NCBI GenBank assembly: GCA_027382625.1
Contig: JAJKFJ010007855.1
Coordinates: forward strand, 1-16,096
Direction: 5' to 3'
Source of the DNA: Tetmemena sp. SeJ-2015
Taxonomy: Eukaryota; Ciliophora; Spirotrichea; Sporadotrichida; Oxytrichidae
DNA length: 16,096 nt
The position numbers and the translations under genes were made by a program. Shown here one piece after another: positions 15,209 through 16,096 of this stretch. The stretch's first letter is position 1. Each line of letters begins with the position of its first letter. A model generated the notes under the pieces. It was not told the DNA's origin. It saw only the letters and a program-made list of their open reading frames with translations, and did no database searches.

Positions 15209-15984
15209 CGTTACAGGATTTAATTTACTTTATTTATAATAATTATTTTTAACATGTAGTAATTTGTATGGTCTGGTAAAAATATTTCTGGAAAATTAAG
15301 TTTTAATTTTTAAGCATATTAGAGAATAATCTCTAAATTATGATGTCTACAATTCACGGATGTAATTTAGAGCAAAGTTTTAAGAAGATTTATGATTTTT
15401 TAAAAATATACCCCTCTCATTCTTCAAATTTTGATATTTTTACTAAAATTGGATTCTAATTTTTATTGCTTGTGGTTGACACCTCTGAAAATATAGTTCT
15501 GCATTTTACAAATAACAGAGAATTATTCCCCAAAAATATTACATTTAAAATGTATATAGAATATCTTGGCTAAATTTTCAGACTAAGTGAAGTTAAAATT
15601 CCCTACAGCCCTCCATAATGAAATATTTCATATTCGATGAGTAAAGGAAATTTGGGGTTACTATTTAAAAATAACAATTCTGTATTTCAAATTTGAAATA
15701 CTCTATATAAATAAAATTAATTTACCATAAATCATTAAGATACACTCTAATGGAGTTAAATTTTTGTGCTCTGTCAAATTATTTAATATAATGCTTCTAC
15801 TTATAATGAAACTTATTTAATCCTTTTAAAAATAGTTATTTTTGTAATATAATCCATAAGTTCCAAACTTTATTCTAAGTATTCATTTAAATTGTATATT
15901 GCTATTAGAAAGTGGCAATTTCACATTTAAATTTTATTACTCATAGTGACAGTAAAAGCAAAATTGAAATTTTTTTATGCATTT

Positions 15985-16013
15985 AACTCAACTAAATTGA
16001 CCTCTTTAATGAA
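15985..16013. repeat. AT-rich dispersed motif, copy 2
   Basis: AACTCAACTAAATTGACC and the following TCTTTAATGAAA recur with small changes at 12684-12712. Confidence 0.6.
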
Positions 16014-16096
16014 ATTATTGATTAGTGTGCAATAGTTGTCTAAAATGTCATACCCTCTGAGAATAGACAAATTAATTTAAGTTAGAGCACTTCTTG

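Larger units (their letters stand above)
15017..16096. other. AT-rich DNA to window end, no gene found
   Basis: Past the 3' flank shared with 11963-12170, I find no coding stretch on either strand in about 900 bp. It resembles the 12170-13677 spacer in composition and shares short motifs with it. Confidence 0.55.

Noticed and set aside
1..16096. CRISPR array, tRNA, rRNA, bacterial operon or transposase gene
   Set aside because: No repeat-spacer array, tRNA fold, rRNA core or transposase-like frame was found. Gene structure and genetic code are those of a ciliate.

Overview
This window reads as germline (micronuclear) DNA of a spirotrich ciliate of the Oxytricha/Stylonychia/Tetmemena kind. 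Two observations lead there. First, every convincing reading frame uses TAA and TAG as glutamine and ends at TGA. Second, the genes are cut by short AT-rich inserts that are not ordinary introns. Each insert lies between two copies of a 3-11 bp direct repeat, and removing the insert plus one repeat copy restores the frame and the protein family alignment. These are internal eliminated sequences (IESs) with pointers, separating macronuclear-destined segments (MDSs). I resolve about 37 such junctions by hand. The genus is inference; no telomere or rRNA is present to fix it.

Layout: (1) 188-1156, minus strand, an unassigned protein of about 225 aa in six MDSs. (2) 1253-1749, plus, a small unassigned protein of 116-118 aa. 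(3) 1800-3067 and 3149-4413, plus, tandem paralogous secreted class-2-type lipases of 365 and about 377 aa. (4) 4573-6566, minus, a 514-aa B-box zinc finger/coiled-coil protein, convergent with lipase 2. (5) 6734-10703, minus, a complete importin-5 (importin beta-3/Kap121) gene of 1147 aa, with ten IESs and two GT-AG introns. (6) 11090-11340, a GC-rich island of unknown nature. (7) 11443-11962, a 3' part-copy of the gene at 13678-15016. The full gene encodes a small 218-aa protein with a hydrophobic N-terminus. (8) 11963-13677 and 15017-16096, AT-rich DNA that looks non-coding and is probably germline-limited.

The genes do not form a functional pathway. They look like unrelated macronuclear minichromosome precursors packed close together (50-170 bp between genes up to 6.7 kb), followed by a sparser, repeat-bearing right half. 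The two duplicated families (lipases and the 13.7/11.4 kb pair) allow a direct view of IES gain, loss and conservation. All MDS joins come from reading the sequence; no macronuclear sequence was available to confirm them. IES coordinates below include one pointer copy.
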